Below, one piece after another: positions 5,015 through 8,020 of a DNA stretch of 8,020 nucleotides. The stretch comes from Lysobacterales bacterium (lineage in GTDB: Bacteria; Pseudomonadota; Gammaproteobacteria; Xanthomonadales; SZUA-5). Both the position numbers and the translations under genes were made by a program. Numbering within the stretch: position 1 is the stretch's first letter; each line of letters starts with the position of its first letter. The DNA lies in the NCBI GenBank assembly GCA_024710675.1, contig JANJUH010000456.1:1-8020 (forward strand), in the 5' to 3' direction. The notes beneath the pieces were generated by a model. That model did not search any database, was not told where the DNA came from, and saw only the letters and a list, made by a program, of their open reading frames with translations.

Positions 5015-7522
5015 TCATCGGCAATGCTGCTCGAGCGCACGTCGTGCTCCGCTGCGCTCGTTTTCGAGCGACAGCGCGGACGATGCCTGCCGGGCGGCCT
5101 CGCATTCACCGCGGCTGGCGAGCACGCCGGTCAGTACGCGTCGCGCTCTTTGCGCTTCGCGGCTATCGGCCCCGAAGGCCTCCTCGAGCGCGGGCAGGGC
5201 GCTGTCGAGCAGGCGCAGGGACTGGGCCGCATCGTCGGCCAGTGCGAGGGCCTCGGCGCGGGTCACCTGGTAGACCTGCCAGCGTGGATGCCCGGTGCCG
5301 AGGGAGCTGGCAAGGATCTCGCCGCTGCGCTCCAGCAAGGCGAGCGCTTCCGGGATGCGCGACAGGGCGAGCAGTGCCCGCGCATGGTTGTGTTGGGTGA
5401 TGCCGACGCGAACATGCGCGGGTCCGAGTGCGGCCACCAGGCTGTGTTCGGCCTGCCCGAACCAGGGCAGTGCCTCGGCGGCGCGGCCCTGGGCCTCGAG
5501 CGCGGCCGCCAGATTGTTGTACTCGGTCCCGGTGTAGAGCGAGTCGCGGCCGATGGTCTCTTCGAGGATCCCTGCGGCCTCGCGGTGCCTGGTTTCGGCG
5601 TCTTCCGCGCGGCCGGCGCGCAGCAGCGTGGTGCCGAGGTTGCCGTAGACCGTCGCCAGCCCAGCGCTGCGGCCCCAGGCGCGCTCGGTGCCGACGGCGA
5701 CGCGTTCCAGCATGGCGATGGCCTCGTCGTGGCGACCGGCCCGCGAGGTGGCCAGTGCGAGGTCGTTGAGCACGGTGAGGGTCAGCGCGTGGTCATCGCC
5801 CCACAGGCTGCGGGCGATCGCCAGCGCGCTCGCGTATTGCCGGAGTGCCTCATCCAGGCGCCCGGCGCCATCGGCACTGCGCGCAGCCACCAGTTTCCAT
5901 TCGTGGGCGAGGGCGCCGTCCGGATCCGCCAGGGCGCGCGTTTCCGCCTGTGCCAGCCAGCCTTCTGCCGCCGATGCGTCGCCCTCGAGGATTGCGTTAT
6001 CGGCGAGCAGGATCAGGGCTTCGACCCAGGTCTGGTCGCGCGCCTGCGCATGGCGCTCGGCCACCGCACTGGCGCGCTCGCGAGCCGCAGCGTAGGCGCC
6101 GTCGTCGCTGTCGACGCGGGCCAGCAAGAGTTCGATGGCATCGGCCTGCGCCGCGGGCGCGGCGTTAAGCGCGGCGAGCAGGGTGGCGCGGGCATCGGCA
6201 TAGATTTCCAGGCGGTGCTGCACCTTGCCGAGCTCGTGAAGCACCCGGGCACGGGTCTGCGGCGAGAGCGCCCGTGCGCCGATGCGCTCGCTGCTGCCGG
6301 CGAGCAAGGTCCGGGCACTGATGCTGCCCTCGGGATACTGCAGCGGATCGGCCGCGGAAAAGGTGTCGAGCAGGATCGCCACCATCTGTTCGGCGGTGTC
6401 GCGTTCGTCCAGGGTCTGCCGGTATTGCGCGAGCAGTTGCCAGGAGAACACGCCGACCAGCCCGGCGAAGGCCAGCGCGACGGCGGCGCGCACGCGATGG
6501 CGCCTGAGCGTGCAGCGCCAGAGGTACAGGCGCGAGTCGGGCAGCGCGTGCAGTGGCCGGTGCTCCAGCCAGCGTTCGAGATCATCGGCGAGTGCGTGCG
6601 CATCCTCGTAGCGCTCGGCCGGATCGTGGGCGAGCGCGCGGGCGAGGATGGCGGCGAGTTCGTGTCGCCGCGCGCGGCTCAGCGCCAGAGCGGCCAGAGC
6701 GCCTTCGTGGTCCGCTATGACGCGCTCACCGGCGATGCGCTGGAAGATGCGCTCGGCCGGCTCCTCGCACTCGGCGAGCCAGGGCCGCAGGGACTGGCCC
6801 GAGAGCAGTTCACGCAGCAGGGCGCCGAGTGCGTGCACATCGCTGCGGGCATCGAGATCGGGCGAGCCCGCTGCCTGTTCCGGGCTGACGTAATCGGGTG
6901 TGCCGCCGGCATGGCCGGGATCGTGCTGGCCGGTGGCGCGGGCGATGCCGAAGTCGATGACCTTGGGCTGCGGCTGGCCGTCGACCGCCACCACCAGCAG
7001 GTTGGCCGGCTTGAGGTCACAATGCACCACGCCGCGGCGGTGCGCGTGGCCAACGGCACGGCAGATGTCGCGCAGCAGCCGGACGCCTTCGGGCGGAGCG
7101 GGGCGCTGCTCGCGCCACCAGACATCGAGACGTTGGCCGGGCACGTATTCCATCGCGAACCAGGCCGCGCCATCGGGCGTGCTGCCGGCATCGAAGATCT
7201 GCGCGATGCCCGGATGCGCCATCCGCGCCAGTGCCTGGCGCTCGATCTGGAAGCGCGCCCGCGTGCTGCGATCGCCATGACCCTGGGCGACCAGCTTGAT
7301 CGCGACCTGGCGACGGATCGGTTCGGTCTGCTCGGCCAGCAGCACCAGGCCCATGCCGCCGCGGCCGAGCGTGCGCTCGATGCGGTAGCGGCCGATGCGG
7401 GTGCCGGGGGCGATGTCCATCCCGTCGCCCTGGTGCATGCGTCCCGCCACCTGCTGCGTCAGCGCCAGCAGGTCGGTGTCTTGCACCCGCGGTGTCAGGT
7501 CCGGGTCGCGGCGCGCATTCAC
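5015..7522 (-). CDS. Transmembrane Hanks-type Ser/Thr protein kinase with C-terminal TPR sensor domain
   Basis: The protein has 835 residues from the GTG at 7522. The kinase domain (about 46-320) has the glycine loop GRGGMG (53-58), catalytic K76, E94 of helix C, the catalytic loop HCDLKPAN (167-174), DFG (190-192) and SPE in place of APE (213-215). A single TM helix (about 346-364) follows RRHRVR, which puts the kinase in the cytoplasm and residues 365-835 in the periplasm. The periplasmic part is alpha-helical TPR, including tandem 42-residue units at 575-784. HCD replaces HRD, so this is a non-RD kinase. The GTG overlaps the activator stop as GTGA and has GAGGA six bases upstream; a longer start at 7612 would run into the activator gene and its low-complexity out-of-frame residues. 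It may phosphorylate the adjoining activator, but substrate and signal are unknown. Confidence 0.9.
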   Translation of the reverse strand: MNARRDPDLTPRVQDTDLLALTQQVAGRMHQGDGMDIAPGTRIGRYRIERTLGRGGMGLVLLAEQTEPIRRQVAIKLVAQGHGDRSTRARFQIERQALARMAHPGIAQIFDAGSTPDGAAWFAMEYVPGQRLDVWWREQRPAPPEGVRLLRDICRAVGHAHRRGVVHCDLKPANLLVVAVDGQPQPKVIDFGIARATGQHDPGHAGGTPDYVSPEQAAGSPDLDARSDVHALGALLRELLSGQSLRPWLAECEEPAERIFQRIAGERVIADHEGALAALALSRARRHELAAILARALAHDPAERYEDAHALADDLERWLEHRPLHALPDSRLYLWRCTLRRHRVRAAVALAFAGLVGVFSWQLLAQYRQTLDERDTAEQMVAILLDTFSAADPLQYPEGSISARTLLAGSSERIGARALSPQTRARVLHELGKVQHRLEIYADARATLLAALNAAPAAQADAIELLLARVDSDDGAYAAARERASAVAERHAQARDQTWVEALILLADNAILEGDASAAEGWLAQAETRALADPDGALAHEWKLVAARSADGAGRLDEALRQYASALAIARSLWGDDHALTLTVLNDLALATSRAGRHDEAIAMLERVAVGTERAWGRSAGLATVYGNLGTTLLRAGRAEDAETRHREAAGILEETIGRDSLYTGTEYNNLAAALEAQGRAAEALPWFGQAEHSLVAALGPAHVRVGITQHNHARALLALSRIPEALALLERSGEILASSLGTGHPRWQVYQVTRAEALALADDAAQSLRLLDSALPALEEAFGADSREAQRARRVLTGVLASRGECEAARQASSALSLENERSGARRALEQHCR

Positions 7523-8020
7523 GACACGTCCTCGTCGTCCACGGCACGGCCGAGGCCGTGGGCCTTGAGCTTCTTGTAGAAACTGGTCTTGCCGATGCCG
7601 AGCAGTGTCCACGCGGGCTCGTGCTCGCCACCGGTCAGCGCCAGTGCGGTGACCATGGCCTCGCGCTCGGCGCGCTCGACGGCCTCCTCGAGCCTCAGCG
7701 CCGGACGCGCCGGGAGTGCTCCGCGCAGCGCTTCCGGCAGGTGCGCGCGATCGAGCGCTTCACCGTCGTCGAGCACGACCACCGCGCGCTCGATGGCCTG
7801 TTTCAGTTCGCGCACATTGCCGGGCCATGACCAGCGTTGCAGCGCGAGCAAGGCGGCCGCGGTGATGCCGGTGCTGCGCCGCTGCGCGCGCTCGAGGGCC
7901 TGGCGGTAGAAGTGGATCGCCAGCGGCGCGATGTCCTCGGCGCGTTGGCGCAGCGGCGGAATGCGCGCCGCGAAGCCGGCCAGCCGGTGGTACAGATCGA
8001 GGCGGAAACGCCCGGCCGCG
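7519..8020 (-). CDS. Sigma-54-dependent transcriptional activator, C-terminal part (cut by window edge)
   Basis: The last 166 residues are seen; the gene begins beyond 8020. They show the end of the AAA+ domain, with GRFRLDLYHRL (3-13) and IPPLRQRAEDIAPLAIHF (20-37), then WPGNVRELKQAIERAVVL-like sequence from residue 65. A Fis-type helix-turn-helix closes the protein: GGEHEPAWTLLGIGKTSFYKKLKAHGL at about 130-156. Such proteins bind upstream sites and use ATP to open sigma-54 promoters. The GAFTGA loop, Walker motifs and the N-terminal sensory domain lie outside, so an FHA, receiver or other input domain cannot be judged. The stop overlaps the kinase GTG, pointing to coupled synthesis. Confidence 0.92.
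   Translation of the reverse strand, partial: AAGRFRLDLYHRLAGFAARIPPLRQRAEDIAPLAIHFYRQALERAQRRSTGITAAALLALQRWSWPGNVRELKQAIERAVVVLDDGEALDRAHLPEALRGALPARPALRLEEAVERAEREAMVTALALTGGEHEPAWTLLGIGKTSFYKKLKAHGLGRAVDDEDVS
7529..7533 (-). promoter_or_regulatory. Ribosome binding site deciding the Ser/Thr kinase GTG start
   Basis: GAGGA on the - strand lies six bases before the GTG at 7520-7522, inside the last codons of the activator gene. It supports the GTG start over the upstream ATG at 7612 and the downstream in-frame Met29 and Met35, neither of which is needed for the kinase fold. Confidence 0.6.

Noticed and set aside
5024..7579. 851-codon open frame on the + strand opposite the Ser/Thr kinase gene
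   Set aside because: It mirrors the kinase gene exactly, shows no recognisable domain or membrane pattern, and long stop-free antisense frames are expected in DNA this rich in GC. The opposite strand encodes a complete kinase with all catalytic motifs.
7523..7612. ATG at 7612 as the kinase start
   Set aside because: It lies inside the activator gene and adds 30 Arg-rich residues; the GTG at 7522 has a ribosome binding site and a coupled overlap.
1..8020. tRNA, rRNA or insertion-sequence genes
   Set aside because: No cloverleaf-like segment, ribosomal RNA stretch or transposase motif was noticed in the gaps or frames; this was a reading by eye, not a search.

Overview
The window is very GC-rich, densely packed DNA from a Gram-negative bacterium. 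A high-GC gammaproteobacterium of the Xanthomonadales/Lysobacteraceae type is the best guess. The reasons are a two-component pair with close family resemblance to BaeS/BaeR, a Hanks-type kinase with C-terminal TPRs next to a sigma-54 activator, and extragenic palindromes carrying the GTAG tetranucleotide. This assignment is inference; no rRNA or other marker is present.

Layout. Positions 1-116 are non-coding and hold an inverted pair of REP-like palindromes and a possible -24/-12 promoter. On the + strand, 117-1367 encodes a polytopic MgtC/SapB-family (DUF4010) membrane protein. Everything after it is on the - strand. A convergent gap (1368-1469) is filled with REP-like hairpins. A membrane-anchored glycerophosphodiester phosphodiesterase-family protein occupies 1470-2417. 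Then comes a 375-bp gene-free stretch (2418-2792) with a second copy of the GTAG element, two clusters of a tandem octamer and a run of hairpins. Next are a BaeR-like response regulator (2793-3482) and a BaeS-like sensor kinase (3479-4915), overlapping by ATGA. After a 99-bp gap comes a transmembrane Ser/Thr kinase with a large predicted periplasmic TPR domain (5015-7522). It is joined by a GTGA overlap to the C-terminal part of a sigma-54-dependent activator (7519-8020), whose upstream part lies outside the window.

How the genes may work together. Read 5' to 3' on the - strand, the order is activator, Ser/Thr kinase, sensor histidine kinase, response regulator. The first two and the last two form translationally coupled pairs. 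Both sensors span the inner membrane and carry a predicted periplasmic domain, so the block looks like a two-channel envelope-sensing unit: a Ser/Thr kinase with a sigma-54 activator, and a His-Asp relay with an OmpR-type regulator. Cross-talk between the channels, and any target promoter, is inference. The most distinctive observations are the activator/TPR-kinase pair, the 42-residue repeat of its sensor domain, the hairpin/octamer block after baeR, and the -24/-12-like sequence just before the MgtC-family gene.
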